Below are positions 33,411 through 42,339 of a DNA stretch of 64,000 nucleotides, one piece after another. A model generated the notes under the pieces. It was given only the letters and a program-made list of their open reading frames with translations. It was not told the DNA's origin and made no database searches. The translations under genes were made by a program, and so were the position numbers. Position 1 is the first letter of the stretch; each line of letters begins with the position of its first letter. Location: assembly GCA_029224965.1 (NCBI GenBank), contig JAQXVO010000028.1:1-64000 (forward strand). The letters are read 5' to 3'. Source of the stretch: Lachnospiraceae bacterium. GTDB lineage: Bacteria; Bacillota; Clostridia; Lachnospirales; Lachnospiraceae.

Positions 33411-33493
33411 GCGTTTTGCACAATTTTGATCTTCCGGTTTTGGATAATCTGACGGATAAGCCATGGAAATTCCCGGGAAGGGTTCCGGGAAAG

Positions 33494-34174
33494 CTACTCT
33501 TCCGCCTGCTTCCCTGTCTCTTCACCCTCTTTGGGATTCTGTCTGTCCGGGATCAGCTTCTTAAAGACTCTTTCAATAATCTTTACATTGATCCAGCAGA
33601 CGATAGCCGGAAGGATGACAAGAAAGGCAGGAGACACTCTCATGACAAGGACATAGGCGCCGACCAGAACCAGCATAAGAAGAAGGCTCCAGCCGAAATT
33701 TCCCAGCATAAGAAGGATGCCGTTCTTCAGACTGTGCATAGACCTGTCTTCAAAGCGGGAAATATAGGCGTAGGTGTACTCTTCCCAGACGATCACCATG
33801 AGCATGAAAATCATGTTCAGATAGTAGAGGACCGGGAAGGCACCACCCTGTTTTAGGCCCAGACTGATGATCAGCTGGTCAATGAACATGACGGCAAAGA
33901 TCAGAAGATGAACCAGCCAGGCCGGTGTGGCCACGCGGAAGTTGGACTTGAAGGAATTAAAGAAGGTTCTCCAGAGATAGCCCCTCTCCTCATCCAGCAC
34001 TCTCCGGATGGTATCGTACATGGCAGCGGAGGCTGCTCCGGCCGTAACAACCGGAATACTGAAAACAATCCAGAAGAGAGTCACAAGGAAGACATCGATC
34101 AGATTGGATAGAAAGGTCTGTAAGGGACCGTCATAGGCAAAAAAGCCTTTTACATTCTTCAAAGGTTCATTCAC
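33494..34174 (-). CDS. YesL-like membrane protein (DUF624)
   Basis: A 226-residue protein with four or five membrane helices, starting with NEPLKNVKGFFAYDGPLQ and FWIVFSIPVVTAGAAS, the DUF624 hallmark. Members sit next to CUT1 sugar transporters across Firmicutes (for example yesL of the rhamnogalacturonan cluster), but their role is unknown. Here too a CUT1 operon follows, though a terminator stands between. The C-terminus is charged and cytoplasmic. GGAG precedes the ATG. Confidence 0.88.
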   Translation of the reverse strand: MNEPLKNVKGFFAYDGPLQTFLSNLIDVFLVTLFWIVFSIPVVTAGAASAAMYDTIRRVLDEERGYLWRTFFNSFKSNFRVATPAWLVHLLIFAVMFIDQLIISLGLKQGGAFPVLYYLNMIFMLMVIVWEEYTYAYISRFEDRSMHSLKNGILLMLGNFGWSLLLMLVLVGAYVLVMRVSPAFLVILPAIVCWINVKIIERVFKKLIPDRQNPKEGEETGKQAEE

Positions 34175-34187
34175 TCCTATTACATGT

Positions 34188-34210
34188 TATGCCCCGCACA
34201 GCGGGGCATA
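34188..34210. repeat. Perfect GC-rich hairpin between glyA and the YesL-like gene
   Basis: TATGCCCCGC and GCGGGGCATA pair perfectly around a 3-base loop. No T-run follows on either strand, so it is not a standard terminator; it may be a processing or stability element. Confidence 0.6.
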
Positions 34211-34244
34211 GATCATTCGATACTGTATTTTAAAGCCTGTCTGA

Positions 34245-35492
34245 TCAGAAAGCTGCAGACAGAGGATATTTGTCGGTCAGGGTCTTTATGATGGCCTTTG
34301 CTTCCGGAATTCCCTCTTCTCCATTGTTTACGACCAGGGCGATGGCCTCTGCCACCTGATCAAAGTCCTCGGTATTCAGGCCTCTTGTGGTTGCAGCCGG
34401 TGTTCCGATACGGATGCCGGAAGTGACGAAGGGACTCTTCGGATCATTGGGGATGGTATTCTTGTTGACCGTGATATTGGCGTCTTCCAGCTGCTTCTCC
34501 ACTTCCTTCCCGGTCTTTTCCTGAGGGGTCAGATCGATCAGAAGCAGATGGTTGTCGGTACCGCCGGATACAATCCTGACACCGCGCTCCATCAGGCCTC
34601 TGGCCAGAGCCTGGGCATTGTCAATGATATTCTGGGCATAGACCTTGAATTCCGGCTGCAGAGCTTCCTTGAAGCAGACGGCCTTGCCTGCGATAACGTG
34701 CATAAGAGGGCCGCCCTGAACGCCGGGGAAGACAGCCTTGTTGAAGTTATACTTCTTGTTGCAGGCCTCGGTTGCCATGATCATGCCGCCTCTGGGTCCT
34801 CTTAAGGTCTTGTGGGTCGTGGTTGTGACAACGTCTGCATAGGGAACCGGGCTTTCATGGAGACCGGCGGCAACCAGGCCGGCAATATGGGCCATATCGA
34901 CCATGAGAACGGCTCCGACATCATCTGCAATTTCCCGGAACTTCTTGAAATCAATGGCACGGGCATAGGCGGAGGCACCGGCAATGATCAGCTTTGGTTT
35001 ACATTTCTCCGCAATGGCACGGACAACATCGTAGTCAATGTAGCCGTTGTCATCGACACCGTAAGGCACGCAGTTGAAATACTTTCCGGAGAAATTGACC
35101 GGCGAGCCGTGAGTCAGATGGCCGCCCTGGTCCAAGGCCATGCCCATGAAGGTATCACCGGGCTCTAAGATCGCCATCTCGACGGCCATATTGGCCTGGG
35201 CGCCGGAATGGGGCTGGACATTGACATATTCGCAGCCGAAAAGCTCCCTGGCACGCTCGCGGGCCAGGTTCTCAACGATGTCCACATCCTCGCAGCCTCC
35301 GTAATAACGCTTTCCGGGATAGCCCTCGGCATATTTATTGGTCAGGATAGAACCCATGGCCGACATGACAGCCGGGCTGACCCAGTTTTCCGATGCGATC
35401 AGTTCGATATGACTGGACTGACGGTCGTATTCCTTTCGGATGGCGTCAGCAATCTCGGGATCTTCCTGCTTGATATCATCAAATGTATACAT
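34245..35492 (-). CDS. glyA: Serine hydroxymethyltransferase
   Basis: A 415-residue PLP enzyme interconverting serine and glycine with tetrahydrofolate, the main source of one-carbon units. The PLP lysine is in [14 protein letters not shown]; other blocks are [34 protein letters not shown] and [14 protein letters not shown]. It is the expected length. A 58-base pure pyrimidine tract (plus strand) lies just before the start, so the mRNA leader is nearly all purine. Confidence 0.97.
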   Translation of the reverse strand: MYTFDDIKQEDPEIADAIRKEYDRQSSHIELIASENWVSPAVMSAMGSILTNKYAEGYPGKRYYGGCEDVDIVENLARERARELFGCEYVNVQPHSGAQANMAVEMAILEPGDTFMGMALDQGGHLTHGSPVNFSGKYFNCVPYGVDDNGYIDYDVVRAIAEKCKPKLIIAGASAYARAIDFKKFREIADDVGAVLMVDMAHIAGLVAAGLHESPVPYADVVTTTTHKTLRGPRGGMIMATEACNKKYNFNKAVFPGVQGGPLMHVIAGKAVCFKEALQPEFKVYAQNIIDNAQALARGLMERGVRIVSGGTDNHLLLIDLTPQEKTGKEVEKQLEDANITVNKNTIPNDPKSPFVTSGIRIGTPAATTRGLNTEDFDQVAEAIALVVNNGEEGIPEAKAIIKTLTDKYPLSAAF

Positions 35493-35497
35493 GACAG

Positions 35498-35555
35498 TTC
35501 CTCTCTTTCTTCTTTCTCTCTTTCTTCTTTCTCTTTCTTCTTTTTCTTTCCTTTT
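35498..35555 (-). repeat. Homopurine leader tract before glyA
   Basis: The plus strand is pure C/T for 58 bases, so the glyA leader is pure A/G. It is built from about 15-base tandem units of the form CTCTTTCTTCTTTCT. It includes GAGAGG close enough to act as ribosome binding site. Such tracts can form triplex DNA and can slip. Confidence 0.75.
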
Positions 35556-35646
35556 GACTTTCCTTTTTCAGCTTCTACACTAAACTTCGGCTGAAAGATG
35601 ATGGCTGCAGTTTTTCCTGCAGTCTTCAAGTTAAAGCTTATGACAT

Positions 35647-36633
35647 TCAGTATACTTTTTCAAAGGGAAATTGTACACCGGTCTGCATGCGGATCGTGTC
35701 CATAAGCTCCATGATCCGGATGGTGTCCCTGTGAGGCATGGATCTGCATTCCAGATCTCCTTCTTCTATAGCCTGAGCCATCTCCCGGACCTCATACTCG
35801 AGACCCGAGATCTGCTCTGGCGCATCGAAGCTCTCGGAGATATGACGGGACAGGTCATATACACTTGCATGCAATGGATTGTTGATATTATCCACAACAA
35901 GGTAGCCTTCATCCCCGTAGATAATTCCCTGTCGGTCGGATATGGCCCGGGTACCGCAGACCAGGACAGCCATCTTTCCGTCCGGATAGCGGAGAGTGAT
36001 GCTGTCGCTCTCATCGACCCCGGTCTCTCCGATCACAGCCTCTGCCTGAACACGGGAAGGCTGGCCGAAGCACATATCGGCAAAATTCAGGACATAGACT
36101 CCCACATCCAGAAGAGCGCCGCCTGCAAGTTCCGGCATCCGGATCCGGTGATTCTGCCAGATATTATAGGAGAGATTGGCGGTCAGGGTTCTCGGCTCTC
36201 CGATCATGCCCTTGTCGATGACCTCTTGAATGGTTTTCCGCATGGGCATGTAGCGGGTCCAGATGGCCTCCGTTACCGGAACGTTCTTCAGCTTGGACAG
36301 GGTCAGAATCCGTCTGGCCTGGTCTGCATTTGCCGTAAAGGACTTCTCGCAGAGAATGGCCTTGCCATATTTCAGGCAGAGCAGCATGTGCTTATAATGG
36401 TGGGAATGCGGCGTTGCAATATAGACCAGATCAAGGCCGCTGTCCTTCAGCATGTTTTCATAGCCGCCGTAGGCCTTGTGAATCTGAAAACGGGCGGCAA
36501 AGGCCTGGGCCTTGTCTGCATCTCTGGATGCGACCGCATAGAGATCCACATCCTCGCCCCGCAGATGCATCTGCCGGATGGTTTCCGCCATGCCGGCTGC
36601 AATATTTCCGGCTCCGAGTATTCCAATATTCAT
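35647..36633 (-). CDS. Gfo/Idh/MocA family oxidoreductase
   Basis: A 328-residue NAD(P)-dependent dehydrogenase. The N-terminal Rossmann fold has GILGAGNIAAGMAE and YIATPHSHHYKH; the usual EKP is here CEKSFTANADQ. The C-terminal domain has SGGxLLDVGVY-like LAGGALLDVGVYVLNF. It most resembles the dihydrodiol-dehydrogenase-like branch, but the sugar or cyclitol substrate is unknown. AAAGGGG precedes the ATG. The gap upstream carries three GAAAACAG repeats on the minus strand. Confidence 0.88.
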   Translation of the reverse strand: MNIGILGAGNIAAGMAETIRQMHLRGEDVDLYAVASRDADKAQAFAARFQIHKAYGGYENMLKDSGLDLVYIATPHSHHYKHMLLCLKYGKAILCEKSFTANADQARRILTLSKLKNVPVTEAIWTRYMPMRKTIQEVIDKGMIGEPRTLTANLSYNIWQNHRIRMPELAGGALLDVGVYVLNFADMCFGQPSRVQAEAVIGETGVDESDSITLRYPDGKMAVLVCGTRAISDRQGIIYGDEGYLVVDNINNPLHASVYDLSRHISESFDAPEQISGLEYEVREMAQAIEEGDLECRSMPHRDTIRIMELMDTIRMQTGVQFPFEKVY

Positions 36634-36773
36634 GACTCTGCCCCTTTCTGGTAGAATAAGCTTTCTCCTGAAATCTGTTTTCTCTGTAAGCTGTTTTCTT
36701 GTAATCTGATGTCTTTTCAGTCTGTTTTCCTTTATGATAGCAGTCTTTTCACATTTTTCACATCATTCAGCAT

Positions 36774-36813
36774 AAAGAAAGACAGGACGCAGTATTTCCT
36801 GTGTCCTGCCTTT
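36774..36813 (-). terminator. Terminator of the SCIFF-secDF operon
   Basis: On the minus strand AAAGGCAGGAC (36813-36803) pairs with GTCCTGTCTTT (36788-36778), one G-T pair, followed by T-rich sequence. Confidence 0.8.
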
Positions 36814-36855
36814 TATCATTTCATGATCGAATGATCTGAATTTTTGAACTGAATT

Positions 36856-39171
36856 TTATTTTGTCTTCTTTGCCTTCTTACCCTTGGCAGTGCCTGCGGT
36901 CTTTTTTCCGATCCGCATCATGTACCAGAGCTCTGTTGCAATGCAGATGGAGGAATAGGTACCGCTGATGACGCCGACCATAAGCGGGAAGGCGAAAGCA
37001 CGGATGGCGGAGACGCCCAGGATCTCAAGCATGATAACCATGACAACCGTGGTGAAGGAGGTCGACAGGGACCGGGTCAGGGTCTCTGTGATGGACCGGT
37101 CGGACAGTTCCTTCAGAGTCTCCCTGTTCTGCTTTTCCCTGGGCAGATTCTTCAGATTCTCACGGATTCGGTCGAAGATAACGATGGTATCGTTGATCGA
37201 ATATCCGATAATGGTCAGGATACATGCGATAAATGTAGAGCCTACGCTCAGTCTTGCCAGGGCATAGACAGCCAGGGTGACCAGGACATCGTGGGCCAGG
37301 GCGATGACGGCTGCGGAACCGAAGCGGATATCCCGGAAACGGAACCAGATGTAGACCAGCATCAGAAGTACGGCAACGATGACCGCAATGACGGAGGTCC
37401 TCCGCATCTCGCCGGAAATAGTCGAGGAAATATTCTCACTCTCGATTGAGGATTCCTTGACGCCCAGATTCTTCTTCAGGGAAGCATTGACAGCTTCTCT
37501 TTCCTTCAGGGTCAGGGTCCGGGTCTTGATGATCACGGCCTTGTCCGAATTTACAACCGTTGCCTGTACGTCCGTATCTCCGGTAACCTTTTCAAAGAGA
37601 GGAACAATTTCCTTCTCTGCCTTGGAAAGGGTGTACTGCTTACTGGTTGCGATGGTCGTCGATGTACCGCCGGAGAATTCCAGGCTGTAATTTAAGGCCT
37701 TATTGGTTCTGGCCTTGTAGACACCCATGCCGACGAAGCCTGCGATAATGACTGCCAGAGAGATGGTGAAGAAGATACCCCGTCTCTCAATAAATTTCAT
37801 GTTCGGCTTCTCAAGCTTCTTGCCATAGAATTTCTCGGTCCGGACACCGACCGCATAGAAGGCGCGGACCAGGGTACGGGAAATAAAGAATGCCGTAAAC
37901 ATGGAAAGAATAACACCGATGGCCAGGGTAACGGCGAAGCCGCGGACCGTACCGGTTCCGATCAGACCCAGAACAGCTGCTGCGATCAGTGTGGTTACAT
38001 TTCCATCGATGATGGCGGACAGGGCCTTGTGGAAGCCTGCCTCAATCGCAGAAGCCACGGTGTGCTCCAGGCCAATCTCTTCCTTGATACGGGCGAAAAT
38101 GATGGAGTTTGCATCCACGGCCATACCAATGGAAAGGATGATACCTGCAATACCAGGCAGGGTCAGGGTGATTCCGAACTGATCCAGAATTCCGATGATA
38201 AGCTCCGTATAGAGCATGAGAGCAATCGATGCGGAGACACCGAGAATCCGATAGGCACAGATCATGAAAATAAAGATGATCAGGATACCGATAGCTGCGG
38301 CGATCAGAGAGGTCTTCAGTGCGTTGCCGCCCAGCTGGGCAGATACGACCTGGGACTGAACCTCCTTCAGGTTGATCTTCAGACCGCCGATTCGGATATA
38401 GGAAGCCAGCTGATTGGCTTCATCGATCGAGGACATACCGGTGATCTGGCAGTTGCCGTCGGTGATGGCGGACTGTACGGTCGGTACTGATACGAAACGG
38501 CCGTCATAGTAGATACCGATGGTCTGTCCGTTCTTGTGGGCCTCGGTGGTTGCATCGCCGAAGGCCTTGGCGCCCTTCTTGTTCAGAGTCACTTCAACGA
38601 TCGGGCTCTGATTTCCTGTGGTCTCATCCTGGGTATAGCCGGCCTTGGCGGTCTTGACCTCAGTACCGGTCAGGACAATATCGCCGTCGGATTCCAGGGT
38701 CTCGATGGTCTTGCCGTCAGCCAGCTTGTACTCGCCGGACGACTGATCATAGCTGTAGTTTTCATTTCCGCTGGAATCGGTCTGCTTGATAAAGTAAAGG
38801 TTACCGGGCGTACCCAGTTCCTCGAGGATGGCATTGGCATCGGTGACACCGGGAATTTCGACCGTGATCCGGTTATCTCCCACCTGGTATACATTTGCCT
38901 CTGTTGTAGAAGCCTTGTCCGACAGATCGTTCTCGATTCGGGACTGAAGCTTCTGAATGGTATCCTCCATATCCTGCTTGCTGGGATGCGCCTTGTCGGC
39001 CTGATAGGTGATAGAAACACCGCCGGCCAGATCCAGACCAAGCTTCAGGCCCTTCTTATTTCCCTTGATGGTATTTTTGATCACACCGAAGGAATACCAT
39101 CCCAGGAAGACTATGATTGCGGCAATGATGGCAATGGCCAGGATACCGGTCCTCTTTTTCATGCGTTTCAT
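36856..39171 (-). CDS. secDF: Fused protein-export membrane protein SecDF
   Basis: A 771-residue SecD-SecF fusion. The SecD half has GLKLGLDLAGGVSITY after the first helix, a large extracytoplasmic domain, and the helix block ending in GMAVDANSIIFARIKEE. The SecF half starts near residue 440 with its own LNYSLEFSGGT and ends with TIIGYSINDTIVIFDRIREN. It uses the proton or sodium gradient to pull secreted proteins out of the Sec channel. It follows the SCIFF maturase by 3 bases. The SCIFF-maturase-SecDF order recurs in Clostridia (established for the family). Confidence 0.96.
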   Translation of the reverse strand: MKRMKKRTGILAIAIIAAIIVFLGWYSFGVIKNTIKGNKKGLKLGLDLAGGVSITYQADKAHPSKQDMEDTIQKLQSRIENDLSDKASTTEANVYQVGDNRITVEIPGVTDANAILEELGTPGNLYFIKQTDSSGNENYSYDQSSGEYKLADGKTIETLESDGDIVLTGTEVKTAKAGYTQDETTGNQSPIVEVTLNKKGAKAFGDATTEAHKNGQTIGIYYDGRFVSVPTVQSAITDGNCQITGMSSIDEANQLASYIRIGGLKINLKEVQSQVVSAQLGGNALKTSLIAAAIGILIIFIFMICAYRILGVSASIALMLYTELIIGILDQFGITLTLPGIAGIILSIGMAVDANSIIFARIKEEIGLEHTVASAIEAGFHKALSAIIDGNVTTLIAAAVLGLIGTGTVRGFAVTLAIGVILSMFTAFFISRTLVRAFYAVGVRTEKFYGKKLEKPNMKFIERRGIFFTISLAVIIAGFVGMGVYKARTNKALNYSLEFSGGTSTTIATSKQYTLSKAEKEIVPLFEKVTGDTDVQATVVNSDKAVIIKTRTLTLKEREAVNASLKKNLGVKESSIESENISSTISGEMRRTSVIAVIVAVLLMLVYIWFRFRDIRFGSAAVIALAHDVLVTLAVYALARLSVGSTFIACILTIIGYSINDTIVIFDRIRENLKNLPREKQNRETLKELSDRSITETLTRSLSTSFTTVVMVIMLEILGVSAIRAFAFPLMVGVISGTYSSICIATELWYMMRIGKKTAGTAKGKKAKKTK

Positions 39172-39174
39172 GAT

Positions 39175-40608
39175 TTACTTTCCTTCCCCCGTTTCTTCTC
39201 TTGCATCAATATCCGCCTCTGCGGCCTTGATCATAATGGCGCACTCGATCCGCTTTCTCTGAAGCTCGCAGCCGATCTTGTACTGACCCTTGATATCACC
39301 GGTAAAGTTATAGGCATTGGCCTGGCAGCCGCCGCTGCAGTAGAAGCGGGCGAAGCAGTCCCGGCAGGCCGGCTTGGCATAGACATTGCAGCACTTGAAT
39401 TCATCGCGCAGGGCATCCGCCTTGACGCCTTCCCAGACATTGCCCATGAGGAATTTGGTGTCTCCGACGAACTGATGGCAGGGATAGAGGTCTCCGGTCG
39501 GTGTAACGGCCAGATATTCGGTTCCCGAACCGCAGCCAGACAGACGCTTGTAAACGCAGGGCCCGCCCTCGAGGTCGATCATGAAATGGAAGAAGTTGAA
39601 TTCCTTATCGGTCTTATAGCGCTTAACCATTTCTTTGGCCAGCTTGTCATATTCTTCCAGAAGAACCGGGACATCCTCTTCCGTCAGAGCATAGGGTGCA
39701 TCCGGAGGAGCTACGACGGGCTCGACAGAGATCTGCTTGAAGCCCTGGTCTGCCAGTGCCAGTACATCCTTTGAGAAGTCCAGATTGTAGTGGGTGTAGG
39801 TTCCGCGGACATAGTACTTTTCCTGGTGTCTGGACTCGGCGAACTTCTTGAACTTGGGAAGAATGATGTCATAGGCGCTCTTGCCGTTCCGGGTCGGACG
39901 CATCATGTCATTGACTTCCTTACGGCCGTCGATGGAAAGCACTACATTTCCCATTTCCTTATTGCAGAAGTCCATGATCTCATCATTTAAGAGGAGTCCA
40001 TTGGTAGTCAGAGTGAAACGGAATTTCTTGTTGTGAGCTTCTTCCTGAGAACGTCCGTATTCGACAAGGCGTTTTACGACATCCCAGTTCATGGTGGGCT
40101 CGCCGCCGAAGAAGTCAACCTCCAGGTTCCGCCGGTTTCCGGAATTTGCGATCAGGAAATCCAGGGCCTGCTTACCAACCTCATAGGACATGAGCTCGGC
40201 CTTCTTACCGTGGTACATACCCTCCTCTGCAAAGCAGTATTTGCAGGAAAGGTTGCAGTCATGGGCAATGTGGAGGCAGAGAGCCTTGACCACATTGGGC
40301 CGCTTGGTAAAGTCCTGAATCTTATCCTTGTAGGTATCGTGAGTGAAAAGGGTACCTTCATCGACAAGCCCGCTGACTTCATCATAGGCTTCGAAAATAT
40401 CCTCTTTGGAGACTTCAGGATACTTGTCCTGAAGGAGATCTGCGATCTCGCTCTTTTTGTGATCACTGTAGAGAGCGATCAGATCATAGGTCAGGTCATC
40501 GACGACGTGAATGGCACCGCTGTCGATATCCATGACGATGTTATATCCATTGTTTTTGTACTGATGAATCAATGGTACAAAATTCCCTTCTAAAGTTTTT
40601 TGCTTCAT
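39175..40608 (-). CDS. SCIFF peptide maturase (radical SAM/SPASM thioether-forming enzyme)
   Basis: A 477-residue radical SAM enzyme that builds Cys thioether bonds in the SCIFF peptide. The SAM-cluster motif is CNLSCKYC, and a SPASM/twitch domain has auxiliary Cys in CGSGTEYLAV, LYPCHQF, CCNVYAKPACRDCFARFYCSGGC. The N-terminal HQYKNNGYNIVMDIDSG region resembles a peptide-recognition (RRE-like) lead. The SCIFF gene is directly upstream. A terminator ends 3 bases before ATG 40608, leaving no ribosome binding site; an in-frame TTG at 40572 preceded by AAGGG is a possible alternative start. Confidence 0.95.
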   Translation of the reverse strand: MKQKTLEGNFVPLIHQYKNNGYNIVMDIDSGAIHVVDDLTYDLIALYSDHKKSEIADLLQDKYPEVSKEDIFEAYDEVSGLVDEGTLFTHDTYKDKIQDFTKRPNVVKALCLHIAHDCNLSCKYCFAEEGMYHGKKAELMSYEVGKQALDFLIANSGNRRNLEVDFFGGEPTMNWDVVKRLVEYGRSQEEAHNKKFRFTLTTNGLLLNDEIMDFCNKEMGNVVLSIDGRKEVNDMMRPTRNGKSAYDIILPKFKKFAESRHQEKYYVRGTYTHYNLDFSKDVLALADQGFKQISVEPVVAPPDAPYALTEEDVPVLLEEYDKLAKEMVKRYKTDKEFNFFHFMIDLEGGPCVYKRLSGCGSGTEYLAVTPTGDLYPCHQFVGDTKFLMGNVWEGVKADALRDEFKCCNVYAKPACRDCFARFYCSGGCQANAYNFTGDIKGQYKIGCELQRKRIECAIMIKAAEADIDAREETGEGK

Positions 40609-40610
40609 GG

Positions 40611-40642
40611 AAAAAGGGCCGCACCAGCCGTGCGGCCCTTTT
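40611..40642 (-). terminator. Terminator/attenuator between SCIFF and its maturase
   Basis: A perfect 13-bp stem (40642-40630 with 40624-40612, AAAAGGGCCGCAC) around a 5-base loop, T-run included, reaching to 3 bases before the maturase start. It should make the short SCIFF transcript far more abundant than the maturase message. Confidence 0.85.
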
Positions 40643-40666
40643 CATTCACATTGGCCAAGAGGTCAA

Positions 40667-40810
40667 TTAATTCTTATGCTCGCAGCTCTGGTTGCCAACA
40701 GTGCAGCTGGTCTTGCAGGCTGACTGACAGGAAGTCTGGCACTCGCCGCATCCGCCGGTCTTAACAGTGTTCTGAAGTCTCTTGGTGTTTAAGGTCTTCA
40801 CATGCTTCAT
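40667..40810 (-). CDS. SCIFF family RiPP precursor (six cysteines in forty-five)
   Basis: A 47-residue peptide starting MKHVKTLNTKRLQNT and ending in a core with six Cys (GGCGECQTSCQSACKTSC, then SC near the end). This is the SCIFF family, conserved in nearly all Clostridia; the maturase forms a Cys-to-Thr thioether. The frame is open to 40861, but GGGAG before ATG 40810 and the family start fix it. It has its own extended -10 promoter and is followed by a terminator. The biological role of the mature product is still unknown. Confidence 0.95.
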   Translation of the reverse strand: MKHVKTLNTKRLQNTVKTGGCGECQTSCQSACKTSCTVGNQSCEHKN

Positions 40811-40921
40811 GATGATTCTCCCTTCTTTCGCATCGGCGCCTGGTACATTTTCTGGCGTCATATCGGAATAATTACAGCTTTAGTCCGGAAATCTAATCCT
40901 CTCCGAACAGAAATCGGTATG

Positions 40922-40951
40922 ATTATATCACAATTCAAAATACACTTACAA
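40922..40951 (-). promoter_or_regulatory. SCIFF promoter
   Basis: TTGTAA (40951-40946) and TATAAT (40927-40922) are 18 bases apart on the minus strand, with TGA before the -10 (extended -10). Confidence 0.65.
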
Positions 40952-41019
40952 GGGCATTGTCAGAGCCTCTGCCGGCTTTCCGGGACTGCCCCTGATTCTG
41001 CCAAAGCCTTGGCGGGATC

Positions 41020-42099
41020 CTACTCGACAGAAACCGTGGCATGCTCCACGCAGAAATCGCAGGCCTTCTGATCGACATACATTTTCTTCAGATATGCTTC
41101 TCCGGACTTGGAATCCGGGGCAACCAGCTTGTAGAGATCCTCCTTGCTCGAAAGGCTGTTATTCTTCATCAGATTGTCTATATATTCCTTGTAGCCCTTC
41201 TGGTCGAGCTTGATACCCTCCTTATCGGCCACGGCCTCTAAGACCAGCTCGGTGTTCAGATTTTCCTTCAGAGTCGACTTGATCTGAGATTCAAAGTCAT
41301 CCACAGACATATTGTAATTTTTCTTTAAATAGTCCTTAAGGCTGGATCCAGATGCATACTGATCCTTAAAGCGGTCCTCATATTCCTTCAGCCGCATGGA
41401 AAGCAGGTTCTTCGGGTACTTGATCTTGGAATCCTTGACCAGCTTTTCGGTGACTGCCGTTCTGGTATCGCTCTTTTTATTGGATTCCGCCTGACTCTTG
41501 GCACTTTTCTTCAGCTCGTCAACCGAATTCAGATTGAACTTCTCCTTCACAAAATCATCGGTCAGGCTGTCCATATCCACCTTCTTACAGATATAGTTGA
41601 CAGTAAAGGTGAAGACAGCAGCCTTTCCGGCCAGATTGCTGCTGGAATAGTTCTCGGGGAAGGTCACCGGACAGTCGACTGTGGAGCCGACTTGTGCGCC
41701 GACCAGGCCGGAGGTAAAGCCGTCGATATAGGCCGAGCCGCTGCCGGCCGCACAGTTATTCTTGACATCGATGTTCTGGTCCTTAGCTGTTCCGCCGTCG
41801 AAAGCCGTTCCGTCCAGCTTTCCGACATAGTCCACATTGACGATGGAATCCTCGGCAACCGTCGTCTGGCTGTCATCCCTGACATAGGATCCGGCATTGT
41901 CCAGCATCTGCTGGAGAGCAGACTCCGTCGTGTAATCGCCGGAAATCGTCACTTTCAGATTTCTGTAATTCTTATACAGGGTGACATAGTCCGAAACCTT
42001 GTATTTAATGTCCATGCTGGTCTTCGGCTTCCCGCAGGAAAGCAGGGACAGACCGGCAGCCAGGCAGAGAGCCAGGGCTGCGAATTTCTTTCCTCTCAT
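41020..42099 (-). CDS. FKBP-type peptidyl-prolyl isomerase lipoprotein, trigger-factor-like
   Basis: A 359-residue predicted lipoprotein (lipobox LLSC, Cys22). The FKBP domain follows (DSIVNVDYVGKLDGTAFDGG, then FTSGLVGAQVGS and TFPENY). The rest is a helical region like the trigger-factor C-terminal chaperone arms (SRLKEYEDRFKDQY-type helices). The ribosome-binding N-terminal domain of trigger factor is missing, so it should fold exported proteins outside the membrane. It precedes SCIFF, its maturase and secDF in the same direction; a separate promoter lies between. Confidence 0.85.
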   Translation of the reverse strand: MRGKKFAALALCLAAGLSLLSCGKPKTSMDIKYKVSDYVTLYKNYRNLKVTISGDYTTESALQQMLDNAGSYVRDDSQTTVAEDSIVNVDYVGKLDGTAFDGGTAKDQNIDVKNNCAAGSGSAYIDGFTSGLVGAQVGSTVDCPVTFPENYSSSNLAGKAAVFTFTVNYICKKVDMDSLTDDFVKEKFNLNSVDELKKSAKSQAESNKKSDTRTAVTEKLVKDSKIKYPKNLLSMRLKEYEDRFKDQYASGSSLKDYLKKNYNMSVDDFESQIKSTLKENLNTELVLEAVADKEGIKLDQKGYKEYIDNLMKNNSLSSKEDLYKLVAPDSKSGEAYLKKMYVDQKACDFCVEHATVSVE

Positions 42100-42339
42100 A
42101 AATAATCTCCTTGAGTTTCCGCTCTGATCTGTTTTGGATCTGTTTTTAGATCCGCTCCTGTTTCTGTTTCAGATTCGTAAGGACAGATGCTTTTTTCATA
42201 TCAGAGCTGTCAGGTGTTCAACCTGATAAATATAAACCATATCCATGATTCCGTCAAAATTCTCTTCTGATATTCATTGAAATAGATGGCCGCTTTTGTT
42301 ATCATATTTTTTGACTTTGTAATAAATTGGGAGGTTATC

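Noticed and set aside
33267-33464. A 65-codon frame between the YesL-like gene and the sugar-binding protein
   Set aside because: It runs over a terminator, a promoter and four operator-like sites.
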